Part shown: piece after piece, positions 8,233 through 15,421 of the stretch | Numbering within the stretch: the stretch's first letter is position 1 | How the letters are laid out: each line of letters starts with the position of its first letter | Source of the DNA: Clostridia bacterium | GTDB taxonomy: Bacteria > Bacillota > Clostridia > Oscillospirales > Acutalibacteraceae | Assembly: GCA_017428085.1 (NCBI GenBank) | Contig: JAFRRP010000005.1 | Coordinates: 1 to 58,544 of the forward strand | Direction: 5' to 3' | DNA: 58,544 nucleotides | The notes under the pieces: generated by a model | Told to the model about the DNA's origin: nothing | Database searches by the model: none | The model's input: only the letters and a program-made list of their open reading frames with translations | Translations under genes and position numbers: made by a program

Positions 8233-8261
8233 ATGATAACACATCGGAAACCTGATTGCAA
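8233..8261 (-). promoter_or_regulatory. Sigma-A promoter of the ABC-F leader transcript
   Basis: On the minus strand TTGCAA (8256-8261) and TATCAT (8233-8238) with a 17-bp spacer. It gives a leader of roughly 220 nt before the ABC-F start. Confidence 0.8.
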
Positions 8262-8389
8262 GCGAAAAATGTGATTTCATCACGACTCACGCATAAAAAC
8301 CGGATTTGTCGGATGACGCAATCACGGGAATCACAGGACCGCCTGGAAAGCCTTTTCCGACTTCCGACACCCGACCGATGCTGACAATG

Positions 8390-9823
8390 TCAGCGTCTTG
8401 CGTACAGCTCGTTCCAGCGGCGGAATTTTTTCAGGTCGATCTGCCTGAGCTGCTCTTTGGTCACGCGGAAGCGCCAGTTGTCCTCGGCGGTGCCGGGCTT
8501 GTTGAAGCGGGTGTCGCTGCCGTACAGCAGCAGGTCCTGCACCGGCAGCACCAGCAGCCCCGCGTGACTTTCAAACATGGTCCGCAGCACCGTGTCGTAG
8601 CAGGCGTTCCAGTCGTTCCCCGCAAAGCCGCAGTATTCCAGCAGACGCTTACGGGAGCCCTCGTCCAGCTCCCACACGTAGCCCAGCAGCGTGTTGTTGT
8701 CGTGGGTGCCGGTATAGGCCACGCAGTTGTTGTCGTAGTTGTGGGGCAGGTGGGGCGAATCCGGGTCGCCCAAAAACGCGAACTGCAATACCTTCATGCC
8801 CGGGAAGCCGCTGTCCTTCACGAGCGCATGGACCTCCGGCGTGATGTCGCCCAGGTCCTCCGCGATGATGAGCTTGCCGCCGCAGACCTCCTGAATGACC
8901 TTGATGAAATCCATGCCCGGTCCCTTATGCCATTTGCCGTTGCGGGCGGTCTTTTCCGTGGCGGGGATCGCGTAATAGGATTCCAGCCCCCGGAAGTGGT
9001 CGATGCGCACGCCGTCGAACAGCTCGTTCATAAATGCCATGCGCTCGCGCCACCAGGCGTAGCCGTCTTTTTTCATCGTCTCCCAGTCGTAGAGGGGGTT
9101 GCCCCACAGCTGGCCGTCCGCCGCAAAGTAGTCCGGCGGCACGCCCGCCACGTGGCTGGGCCGGTGGTCCTCGTCCAGCAGGAACTGGGTGGGGTTGGCC
9201 CACACGTCGGCGCTGTCCAGCGCCACGTAGATCGGGATATCGCCGATGACGGAGACGCCTTTTTCCCCGGCGTATTCCTTAATGACCGCCCACTGGCGGA
9301 AAAACTCGTATTGGCAGAAGCGCCACGTCCGCAGCGCGGCTTCGTCGAGCGCGTCGCCGGTCCATTCCAGCCATTCCTTCAGCCCGTTGGCCTGCTTGCG
9401 GGCCATGAACTCGCAGAATTTTTCCGTCTGCGGGTGGGTTTTCATGAACGCGTCGAGCTTTTCCGTATCGGTGAAGCGCGCCGCGGCCTTCGCCAGCAGG
9501 TCCATGCGCTCTTGATTCAGCCGGTCGAACTCGCAGGCGTAGGGCGTTTTCTGCTTCGCCTCTTCCAGCTCCCGCTGCGTCAGCAAGCCCTGCTCCGCCA
9601 GCTGCGTCAGGTCGATAAAGAAGGGATTGCCGCTGAACGCGCTGTGGGATTTGTAGGGGGAGTTGTACTCGTCCGGCAGGTTGAAGGGCAGCACCTGCCA
9701 CACGGAAAACCCGCCCTCCTGCAAAAAGTCGATCCATTCCAGCGCCGCGCTGCCGAAAGCGCCCTCCGAAAAATCGCCCCACAGGGACGACACGTGCATC
9801 AATACGCCGCTTGCCCGTTTCAT
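8390..9823 (-). CDS. malQ: 4-alpha-glucanotransferase (amylomaltase, GH77)
   Basis: 477 residues, the usual length of bacterial amylomaltases. It moves alpha-1,4-glucan segments between maltodextrins in the cytoplasm, in glycogen or maltodextrin metabolism. GH77 catalytic motifs are present: nucleophile Asp275 in GVRIDHFRG, acid/base Glu322 in IIAEDLG, and transition-state Asp375 in THDNN. The N-terminus RASGVLMHVSSL and the SPYKSHSAFSGNPFFIDL loop are family hallmarks. ATG 9823 is chosen because the family begins here; the open frame extends far upstream only by chance. It is divergent from the PHP gene at 9962, each with its own promoter, and no other mal or glg genes are adjacent. Confidence 0.95.
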   Translation of the reverse strand: MKRASGVLMHVSSLWGDFSEGAFGSAALEWIDFLQEGGFSVWQVLPFNLPDEYNSPYKSHSAFSGNPFFIDLTQLAEQGLLTQRELEEAKQKTPYACEFDRLNQERMDLLAKAAARFTDTEKLDAFMKTHPQTEKFCEFMARKQANGLKEWLEWTGDALDEAALRTWRFCQYEFFRQWAVIKEYAGEKGVSVIGDIPIYVALDSADVWANPTQFLLDEDHRPSHVAGVPPDYFAADGQLWGNPLYDWETMKKDGYAWWRERMAFMNELFDGVRIDHFRGLESYYAIPATEKTARNGKWHKGPGMDFIKVIQEVCGGKLIIAEDLGDITPEVHALVKDSGFPGMKVLQFAFLGDPDSPHLPHNYDNNCVAYTGTHDNNTLLGYVWELDEGSRKRLLEYCGFAGNDWNACYDTVLRTMFESHAGLLVLPVQDLLLYGSDTRFNKPGTAEDNWRFRVTKEQLRQIDLKKFRRWNELYARR

Positions 9824-9863
9824 CGATCGCGTGTTCCTTTCGTTAAAGCAGTATATGTACGTT

Positions 9864-9892
9864 ATTATATCAGCAACCGCCGGGATATGCAA
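9864..9892 (-). promoter_or_regulatory. Sigma-A promoter of malQ
   Basis: On the minus strand TTGCAT (9887-9892) and TATAAT (9864-9869) with a 17-bp spacer. Confidence 0.8.
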
Positions 9893-9902
9893 TACAAACC
9901 GC

Positions 9903-9931
9903 TTGAAACGGCGGAAAAAAGGGTGTACAAT
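9903..9931 (+). promoter_or_regulatory. Sigma-A promoter of the PHP gene at 9962
   Basis: TTGAAA (9903-9908) and TACAAT (9926-9931) with a 17-bp spacer. It stands back to back with the malQ promoter. Confidence 0.8.
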
Positions 9932-9961
9932 ATCCGTCAGATCAAAGAAGGGTATCAAAAG

Positions 9962-10726
9962 ATGGAACTGACAGCCAATTACCACACCCACACGTACCGC
10001 TGCGGCCACGCGGGCGGAACGGACCGGGAATATATCGAAACCGCCATCCAAGCCGGGTACAAGGTGCTCGGCTTTTCGGACCACTCGCCCATGGTGTACG
10101 ATACGGACCACCATTCCGGCTACCGGATGCGGCTGGATCAGGCGGAGGAATACTTCACGACGCTGACCGACCTGAAAAAGGAATACCGGAACGAGATCGA
10201 GATCCGCGTCGGCGTGGAGGCGGAATACTACCCCGCCACCCACGGCCGGTTCATGGAATTCCTGCGGCAGTACCCCTGCGAGTATATGATCCTGGGCCAG
10301 CACTTCCTGCTGCGGGAGGAGGACGGCGTCTACGCCGGCAGCCCCTATGCCGATTCCTTTTTGCTGGAGGCCTATTACAAAAACATTCTGGACGGCGTGA
10401 AGACCGGGGATTTCCTCTACGTCGCCCACCCGGACCTGTTTCACTTCGTCGGGAAGCCGAAGCTCTACGACCGGACGGTCCGGGCGTTTTTGGAGGAGAT
10501 CAAGTCGCTGGGCGTGCCGTTGGAGATCAACCGGCTGGGGTATGCCGACCGCCGCGCCTACCCGGCCCCGCGCTTCTGGCGGCTGGCGGGGGAAGCGGGC
10601 GCGACCGCCGTCATCGGCGTGGACGCGCACCGGCCGGACCATCTGACCGACGTTGACGGCATACAGGGCTGCCTGCGCCTCGCGGCGAAAAACGGGCTGA
10701 CGGTGCGGGAGAGTTTTACGTTTTGA
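9962..10726 (+). CDS. PHP-domain phosphatase, histidinol-phosphatase family
   Basis: 254 residues, close to the 260-270 typical of HisK-type histidinol phosphatases. It has the full PHP metal set: NYHTHTYRCGHA at residues 6-17, FSDHSP, GVEAEYYP, GQHF, YVAHPDLF and a C-terminal GVDAHRP. The family hydrolyses phosphate esters such as L-histidinol phosphate, using three divalent metals. With no his operon in view the physiological substrate stays open. The ATG sits 31 bp after a consensus promoter. The stop codon lies within a TTTTGAG-type heptamer run, and a strong terminator follows, so the gene is monocistronic. Confidence 0.85.
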   Translation: MELTANYHTHTYRCGHAGGTDREYIETAIQAGYKVLGFSDHSPMVYDTDHHSGYRMRLDQAEEYFTTLTDLKKEYRNEIEIRVGVEAEYYPATHGRFMEFLRQYPCEYMILGQHFLLREEDGVYAGSPYADSFLLEAYYKNILDGVKTGDFLYVAHPDLFHFVGKPKLYDRTVRAFLEEIKSLGVPLEINRLGYADRRAYPAPRFWRLAGEAGATAVIGVDAHRPDHLTDVDGIQGCLRLAAKNGLTVRESFTF

Positions 10727-10742
10727 GTGTTGCGTGTTGAGA
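10721..10742. repeat. Short 7-bp repeat run (TTTTGAG / TGTTGCG type)
   Basis: TTTTGAG, TGTTGCG and TGTTGAG follow one another; the stop codon of the upstream gene is the TGA in the first unit. Very similar heptamers occur at 15381-15421 (minus orientation) and 46244-46262. Confidence 0.7.
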
Positions 10743-10749
10743 TAACAGC

Positions 10750-10794
10750 ACCCGGCAGGGGAGGCGAGACGCTTTCCCTGCCGGGTCTGTTTTT
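10750..10794 (+). terminator. Rho-independent terminator
   Basis: A perfect 11-bp stem ACCCGGCAGGG / CCCTGCCGGGT is followed by CTGTTTTT. Confidence 0.88.
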
Positions 10795-10815
10795 GTGTTT
10801 GTGTTGTTTCCTGTG

Positions 10816-11208
10816 TCAGAACGTCACCGTCTCCGGCGGCGCGGTGAAGGAGGAAAAGGTGGCGGTGGCGTTTTTGAAATAGAATACCGCCGTGTTGTCG
10901 TCGTTCTCGTCGTACATGCCGCGCAGCTGCGGGTAGTCGTCCAGCATGGCTTTCTTCGCCTCCACCCGGTCGTCGAGAGCCAGCTCGCCCGCCACGCGCA
11001 GCCAGACTCCGTCCTTGAACGCGCACAGCTCCACCTTGGGATCGGCGATGATCTGTCGGAACACGGGCTTCACCTTGCCCGTCTGGATATAGAGTTTTCC
11101 TTCAAAAATGTGGGCGGTGCCGAAGGGCCGCACCCGCGGCTGATCGCCTTCGACCGTGGCGAGGTAATACGCCCCGGCGTCTTTTAAGAATTGACATACT
11201 TTTTCCAT
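10816..11208 (-). CDS. Pyridoxamine 5'-phosphate oxidase-fold (FMN-binding split barrel) protein
   Basis: 130 residues forming one split-barrel domain. Visible features are YYLATVEGDQPRVRPFG in the first strands, GKLYIQTGKVKPVFRQI, and VWLRVAGELALDDR. These match small clostridial PPOX-type proteins that bind FMN or related cofactors and often act as reductases. They are not true PdxH enzymes, and no PLP-pathway gene is near. A GGAGAG site precedes ATG 11208. Upstream on the same strand is the short-hairpin array, then the EEP gene, so the mRNA may carry that array in its 5' region. The physiological substrate cannot be deduced. Confidence 0.8.
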   Translation of the reverse strand: MEKVCQFLKDAGAYYLATVEGDQPRVRPFGTAHIFEGKLYIQTGKVKPVFRQIIADPKVELCAFKDGVWLRVAGELALDDRVEAKKAMLDDYPQLRGMYDENDDNTAVFYFKNATATFSSFTAPPETVTF

Positions 11209-11226
11209 GGTGGTCTCTCCTTTATA

Positions 11227-11480
11227 AAATCATTCGCGAAGCGAATATCATGCCGCAGGCATATCATGCGGCAAAGCCGCATATCACTCGCCAGAGGCGA
11301 ATCTCATTTCCGGAGGAATCCCGGGGATGATATGCTGCCTGTCGGCAGCGTGATATGCATTTTTGCATCCCCGCCAAAGGCGGGAAATGCGAATCATGCA
11401 TGATATACAACCGCTTTCGCGGCTGCACGATATGCGATCCGCTGTTTTCGGAACGCATTGATCGGCATTCTGCCGCTCAG
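11227..11480. repeat. Array of very short hairpins joined by ATATCAT-like linkers
   Basis: At least eight mini-palindromes (stems of 4-6 bp, loops of 3-4) follow one another. Examples are ATTCGC/GCGAAT, TGCC/GGCA, GCGGC/GCCGC, CGCC/GGCG, GCTGCC/GGCAGC and CCCGCC/GGCGGG. Many are separated by ATATCAT or its complement ATGATAT. The array fills the spacer between two minus-strand genes. Confidence 0.8.
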
Positions 11481-13237
11481 CAGATCGGCTCGTGGCCGCC
11501 GGGGATGACCACGTCCGCGTAGATCGGGAAGTGGTCGGAGACGAAGCGTCCGTTGATCCCAGCCGTCACGGTGCGGTAGGCGGCGACCTTGATATCCTCC
11601 GAGCACAGCACGAAGTCGATATAGTGCTCCGCGTGGGTCTCGGGCCGGCAGGCGTGGAAGGTGCCGAAGCCCACGGAATCCGCCGCCGCGTAGCGCGCGT
11701 TGACGAGGTTTTGCGTCATCGTGGCGTAGGCCTCGCCGCGTTCCCGCGTGTTCATATCCGCGGTGAATACCACGGGCACGTCCGCGAAGTGCTCCTCGAT
11801 ATAGCGGTTGACGATCTCGCCGCCCAGCACCCGCGCCTCCTCGGAGACGTGGTCGAAGTGGGAATTCACGTGGACGTACACCGCGCCGGTCCGGATATTT
11901 TTCAGCTTTGCCCAGGTACAGATGCGTTTGCAGGCCGCGCCGGGGCCGATCGAGGGCTGATCCGGCGTGTCGCTGAGCCAGAAATCGCCGTGGTCCAGCA
12001 CCTTGTATTTCGCTTTCAGGTAAAAGACGGCGCAGGCCTCGCCGCCCTTGTTTGCGGCTTTGCCGTTGTCGCGCTCCAGTCCTACCCAGCCGTATTCAGG
12101 CAGCTGCTTGGAAAGCGATTGCATCCATGCCGCCGTGGCCTCCTGCACGCCGAAGGAATCCGGCTGTACCTGCCGGATCTGCTCCGCTACGATCTCCCGG
12201 CGCTGATCCGCCGGTACGCCGTTCACGTCTTCGCAGCGCAGGTTGAAGCTCATGATCCGCGTCAGCCCGTCGGCCTTTTCCTCCGGCGCGATCAGCGGGA
12301 AGTCATGCCCGGCGTAGCTGTCCATGATGGGCGGCAGCGTCACGTCCGCGTAGATCGGGAAATGGTCGGAGACGAAACGATTGTCGATCCCGTCCGTCAC
12401 CACGCGGAAGGCGTTTACCTTGACGTTTTCGGAGCACATGATATAATCCAGCGTTTCGGGGTTTTCAGGTTTGCAGTCGTGATAGGTGCCGCCGCCGACG
12501 GAATCCGCCGCCGCGTAACGGGCGTCCTTCAGCGCCGCCGTCATGATCTGATAGGGCTTGCGGCCCTCGTGGGTGTTCATGTCCGCGGTGAACACGATCG
12601 GCAGGGTCCCGGCGAACTGGTCCTTGATAAAGTCGCAAATCAGGTTCGCGCCCAGCTCTCTCGCCGCGGCGGAGGCGTTGTCCATATGGGTGTTCACGTG
12701 GGCGTAGAGGGCTTCCGTTTCCTTATCCTGCAGCAGCGCCCAGGTGCATACGCGCCGGCAGCCCGCGTCCGGCCCGAAGGAGGGCTTTTCCGGCGTGTCG
12801 GACAGCCAGAAGCTGCCGTGGTCCAGCAGGTCGTATTTTTCCCGCAGGTAAAATACGGCGCTGTATTCGCCCACGCCGCCGACGCTCAGCCCGGTGTCCC
12901 GGTCCACGCCCACGTAGGCGTAGGAGGGCAGCAGCGCGGCCAGCGCCGCCATCCAGACGGGCGTCGCCTCCTGCACGCCGAAGGAATCCGGCTTGATTTT
13001 CAGGATCTCCCGCGCCACGATGCCGTGCCGCAGCGGCGAGGGCACGCCGTTGACGTCCGTGCAGCGTACGTTGAAGGACATGACGCGCACGTCGTCCTCC
13101 GCCTTTGCCGTGGGCGCGATGATCTCGAATTCGTGTCCCTTCATGCTGTCCTTCCAATGGAAGGCGGCGGAAAACGAAAACGTCGTGATCAGCGAGAGCA
13201 GGATGGCGATCCATTTCTGAAGTATCGCGAAAGACAT
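11477..13237 (-). CDS. Exported protein with two tandem endonuclease/exonuclease/phosphatase (EEP) domains
   Basis: 586 residues with an N-terminal hydrophobic signal or anchor (about 8-26). Two homologous EEP-fold domains follow, at about 50-300 and 328-580. Each has RVMSFNVRC or RIMSFNLRC (metal Asn), a PDSFGVQEAT glutamate, an AHVNTHMD or VHVNSHFD histidine, VFTADMNT (catalytic Asp and Asn), and a final RFVSDHFPIYADV (Asp-His). Both domains therefore appear catalytically intact. The superfamily cleaves phosphodiester or phosphomonoester bonds in nucleic acids, lipids or inositol phosphates; the export signal favours an extracellular substrate. A perfect promoter precedes the gene. Single-domain EEP proteins are common, while a tandem pair is unusual and looks like internal duplication. 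Confidence 0.82.
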   Translation of the reverse strand: MSFAILQKWIAILLSLITTFSFSAAFHWKDSMKGHEFEIIAPTAKAEDDVRVMSFNVRCTDVNGVPSPLRHGIVAREILKIKPDSFGVQEATPVWMAALAALLPSYAYVGVDRDTGLSVGGVGEYSAVFYLREKYDLLDHGSFWLSDTPEKPSFGPDAGCRRVCTWALLQDKETEALYAHVNTHMDNASAAARELGANLICDFIKDQFAGTLPIVFTADMNTHEGRKPYQIMTAALKDARYAAADSVGGGTYHDCKPENPETLDYIMCSENVKVNAFRVVTDGIDNRFVSDHFPIYADVTLPPIMDSYAGHDFPLIAPEEKADGLTRIMSFNLRCEDVNGVPADQRREIVAEQIRQVQPDSFGVQEATAAWMQSLSKQLPEYGWVGLERDNGKAANKGGEACAVFYLKAKYKVLDHGDFWLSDTPDQPSIGPGAACKRICTWAKLKNIRTGAVYVHVNSHFDHVSEEARVLGGEIVNRYIEEHFADVPVVFTADMNTRERGEAYATMTQNLVNARYAAADSVGFGTFHACRPETHAEHYIDFVLCSEDIKVAAYRTVTAGINGRFVSDHFPIYADVVIPGGHEPIC

Positions 13238-13272
13238 GATCTCTCCCCCTGTGTTCGATTTTTATACACATT

Positions 13273-13301
13273 ATTATAAAACCATATCAAAAAACTGTCA
13301 A
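13273..13301 (-). promoter_or_regulatory. Consensus sigma-A promoter of the EEP gene
   Basis: On the minus strand TTGACA (13296-13301) and TATAAT (13273-13278) are both perfect, with a 17-bp spacer. Confidence 0.88.
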
Positions 13302-13315
13302 CCGCCATTTTCCGT

Positions 13316-13344
13316 GAATGGAAAACGAATTCGCGTCCATACTG
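13316..13344 (+). promoter_or_regulatory. Possible sigma-G/F-type promoter of ypeB
   Basis: GAATG (13316-13320) and CATACTG (13338-13344) with a 17-bp spacer resemble the forespore consensus (CATnnTA -10, with one mismatch), 20 bp before the GTG start. No sigma-A match is evident. Confidence 0.4.
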
Positions 13345-13363
13345 TAAGCAAAGAGGATTTGGA

Positions 13364-14716
13364 GTGGAATCGGACATGAAACGAAGATCGAAGATCCGGC
13401 TGGCGGCGTTCGCTGCGGCGCTGTTTACGGTGATGCTGGCGTGGGCGGTGACCGCCACGGTCAAGGCGGGACGTTATTCCCGTACGCTGAAGCTGAACGA
13501 CCAGCAGGCGCTGACGCAGCTGTGCGAGTATTTTGACAACATCGAGGTCAGCTTGATGAAAAGCATGTACGCCAATTCGGACAGCATGCTTTCCGTGCTG
13601 TCCTCCGACCTGCAAAAGCAGGCCACCGGCGCGAAAACCAGTCTGGCGGCGCTTTCTTCCGGAGAAACGGCGCTGCTGAACACCTACAAGTTTTTGTCGC
13701 AGGTGGGGGAGTATACCGCTTCGCTTAACAAAAAAGCGGCGGCGGGCGGCGGCTTTACGGCGGAGGACCGGCAGACGCTGGAAACGCTGCTGGGTTACGC
13801 GGCGGCGCTGGCTTCCCGCTTCAGCTATATGGCGGACCTGATGAACAGCAACTATTTCACGTTCGATAAGCTGGACAAGACCGTGGCCGCCGTGGAAAAG
13901 AGCAGCGAGAGCATGGTGAGCTTTATGGACAGCGTTTCCGACGCGGAGGGTGCCATGACGGATTTTCCCACGCTGATCTACGACGGGCCGTTTTCCGACA
14001 ACATCCTGTCCAAAGAATCCGAGCTGCTGAAGGCCGCGGAGACCGTTTCCCCGGCGCAGGCAAAGAAAAAAGCCATGGCGTATATGTCCGCGCAGGAGGA
14101 GGACGTGCTGGAGGACGGCGAGACGGACGGCCGTCTGGCGGCGTATAATTTCCGCGTTAACGGGAAAGCTATTGCCGTCTCCAAAAACGGCGGGTATCTG
14201 GTCTACGTGCTGGCGGACGCCCGGGCCGGCGCTGCAAAGCTGACCGATACGGACGCCATTGAAAACGCCGCGGCGTTTTTGTACAACGTGGGCTACCGGG
14301 GGCTGATGTCCACCTATTACGCCGTCAACGACGGCGTGTGTACGGTCAATTTCGCCTATGTCCAGGACGGCTACACCTGCTATCCCGATCTTATCAAGGT
14401 GGGGGTTTCGCTCAGCGACGGCGGGATCGTTTCGCTGGACGCCTCCGACTACCTGATGAACCACGTGGAGAGGGAGATCCCGGACGTGGCCGTTTCCGCG
14501 GAGGAGGCGGCTGCCGCCGTGGCGGAGACGCTGACCGTCCGGCGGGCGACGCTGGCGGTGATCCCCACGGACGGCGGCGGCGAGCAGTTTGCCCACGAGC
14601 TGCTGTGCGAAACGGAAAACGGGCAGGACGTATTGGTGTATAAGGATACGACCACCGGTAAGGAGGACGATATCCTGATCCTGCTGTATTCCGACCGCGG
14701 CGTCTTAACAAAGTAG
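13364..14716 (+). CDS. ypeB: Germination protein YpeB
   Basis: 450 residues, the size of Bacillus and clostridial YpeB. A single N-terminal membrane segment (about 12-32) is followed by an extracellular helical region. The near-invariant DFPTLIYDGPFSDN is at about 200. Two or three PepSY-like repeats form the C-terminal half, with strands such as GYLVYVLADARAG and CYPDLIKVGVSLSDGGIVSLD. YpeB stabilises or localises the spore-cortex lytic enzyme SleB in dormant spores, so the organism very likely sporulates. A partner sleB is normally directly upstream but is absent here. GTG 13364 is preferred because AGAGGA lies six bases upstream; an ATG at 13376 has poorer spacing. Confidence 0.9.
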   Translation: MESDMKRRSKIRLAAFAAALFTVMLAWAVTATVKAGRYSRTLKLNDQQALTQLCEYFDNIEVSLMKSMYANSDSMLSVLSSDLQKQATGAKTSLAALSSGETALLNTYKFLSQVGEYTASLNKKAAAGGGFTAEDRQTLETLLGYAAALASRFSYMADLMNSNYFTFDKLDKTVAAVEKSSESMVSFMDSVSDAEGAMTDFPTLIYDGPFSDNILSKESELLKAAETVSPAQAKKKAMAYMSAQEEDVLEDGETDGRLAAYNFRVNGKAIAVSKNGGYLVYVLADARAGAAKLTDTDAIENAAAFLYNVGYRGLMSTYYAVNDGVCTVNFAYVQDGYTCYPDLIKVGVSLSDGGIVSLDASDYLMNHVEREIPDVAVSAEEAAAAVAETLTVRRATLAVIPTDGGGEQFAHELLCETENGQDVLVYKDTTTGKEDDILILLYSDRGVLTK

Positions 14717-14946
14717 CACGGCAATTTTGGTTGTCGCCGACTGCCGTCGGCTCATTGTATCGCGACGCCAAAACGATCACACCGGATCGTTTTGTCTGCG
14801 ACTTGCGCCGTTGGCAGAGCGGAGAGCGGAGTTCGGAGAGCGGAGATCACTGGAGACCCGCACCGTCGGGCGTGTTCGGAAAAAACGGCTTATGCTATAA
14901 AATGTAAAAGAAATGAACGATATTCAAAATAATGAGGTGAAATGAT
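14717..14946. other. Intergenic spacer with palindrome and 7-bp repeats
   Basis: 230 bp between ypeB and a lipoprotein gene. It holds a 9-bp palindrome AAAACGATC/GATCGTTTT at 14770-14793, which may terminate ypeB. At 14816-14850 there are tandem GGAGAGC-type heptamers (GCAGAGC, GGAGAGC, GGAGTTC, GGAGAGC, GGAGATC). A weak TATAAA lies at about 14895-14900. Confidence 0.6.
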
Positions 14947-15255
14947 ATGAAACAATTATTTGCCCTGTTTGCCGCGGTTGCGATGGTCGTTGTCCTGTTT
15001 ACCGGCTGCGACAAAAAGGACGGCGCGGTGACCACCACCACGCTGGCGGGCCGGTATGACGCGGCCCCCACGACGGAGCCGACCACCGAAAGCCTGAAGG
15101 ACAAGCTGGACGACGCCATGGAAACCGTCAGCGAGAAGGCTTCCGACGCCATGGAGACCGTCAGCGAAAAGCTGTCGGAGGCGGGCAGCACCATCCGCGA
15201 GGGCATCACCGACCTGTCGGAGGCCATGACAGGCGACGGCGCCTCCCGCCCGTGA
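14947..15255 (+). CDS. Small lipoprotein with coiled-coil-like repeats
   Basis: 102 residues. A lipoprotein signal peptide ends in LFTGC (lipidated Cys21), then a T-rich spacer (AVTTTTLAGRYDAAPTTEPT). An alpha-helical region of repeated DAMETVSEKxSDAMETVSEK units follows, with an 11-residue period. Such 11-residue amphipathic repeats resemble LEA/apolipoprotein-like or YtxH-type helices that lie on membranes or shield proteins. Because it follows ypeB it could be sporulation-linked, but nothing proves it. Function unknown. A strong terminator follows. Confidence 0.7.
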   Translation: MKQLFALFAAVAMVVVLFTGCDKKDGAVTTTTLAGRYDAAPTTEPTTESLKDKLDDAMETVSEKASDAMETVSEKLSEAGSTIREGITDLSEAMTGDGASRP

Positions 15256-15280
15256 CAGGTGCGGCGGCGCAGAACGAAAG

Positions 15281-15318
15281 GTCCGCCGGGGGCAGGGACG
15301 CTCCCCGGCGGGCTTTTT
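15281..15318 (+). terminator. Rho-independent terminator of the small lipoprotein gene
   Basis: Stem GTCCGCCGGGG / CCCCGGCGGGC followed by T5. Confidence 0.85.
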
Positions 15319-15333
15319 CATATTTCGTATGAC

Positions 15334-15370
15334 AAAAACAGGGACAGCCGAACGTTTCCGGCCGTCCCTG
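15334..15370 (-). terminator. Rho-independent terminator of the metF-metH operon
   Basis: On the minus strand a 12-bp stem CAGGGACGGCCG / CGGCTGTCCCTG (one G-T pair) is followed by T5, about 28 bp past the metH stop codon. Confidence 0.88.
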
Positions 15371-15380
15371 CAGTTTCTTT

Positions 15381-15421
15381 CGCTCAATTCTCAAAACTCA
15401 ACTCTCAAAACGCAAAACTTC
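15381..15421. repeat. 7-bp repeats (TTTTGAG type) covering the metH stop codon
   Basis: Read on the minus strand the units are TTTTGCG, TTTTGAG, AGTTGAG, TTTTGAG and AATTGAG. The last codons and stop of metH (..LRFES*) lie inside the array, so repeat changes would alter the MetH C-terminus. Confidence 0.8.

Larger units (their letters stand above)
8002..8389 (-). promoter_or_regulatory. Intergenic region between malQ and the ABC-F gene, including the attenuator leader
   Basis: 388 bp without a long gene. Bases 8002-8261 hold the ABC-F promoter, leader ORF, a small CATACC/GGTATG hairpin (about 8083-8098) and the terminator. Bases 8262-8379 show nothing recognisable. At 8380-8394 a GCTGAC/GTCAGC palindrome overlaps the malQ stop codon. 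Confidence 0.7.

Noticed and set aside
11227..11480. Hairpin array considered as CRISPR or as a tRNA cluster
   Set aside because: Units differ in length and sequence, no constant 25-37-bp repeat exists, and no cloverleaf with CCA end or anticodon arm can be drawn.
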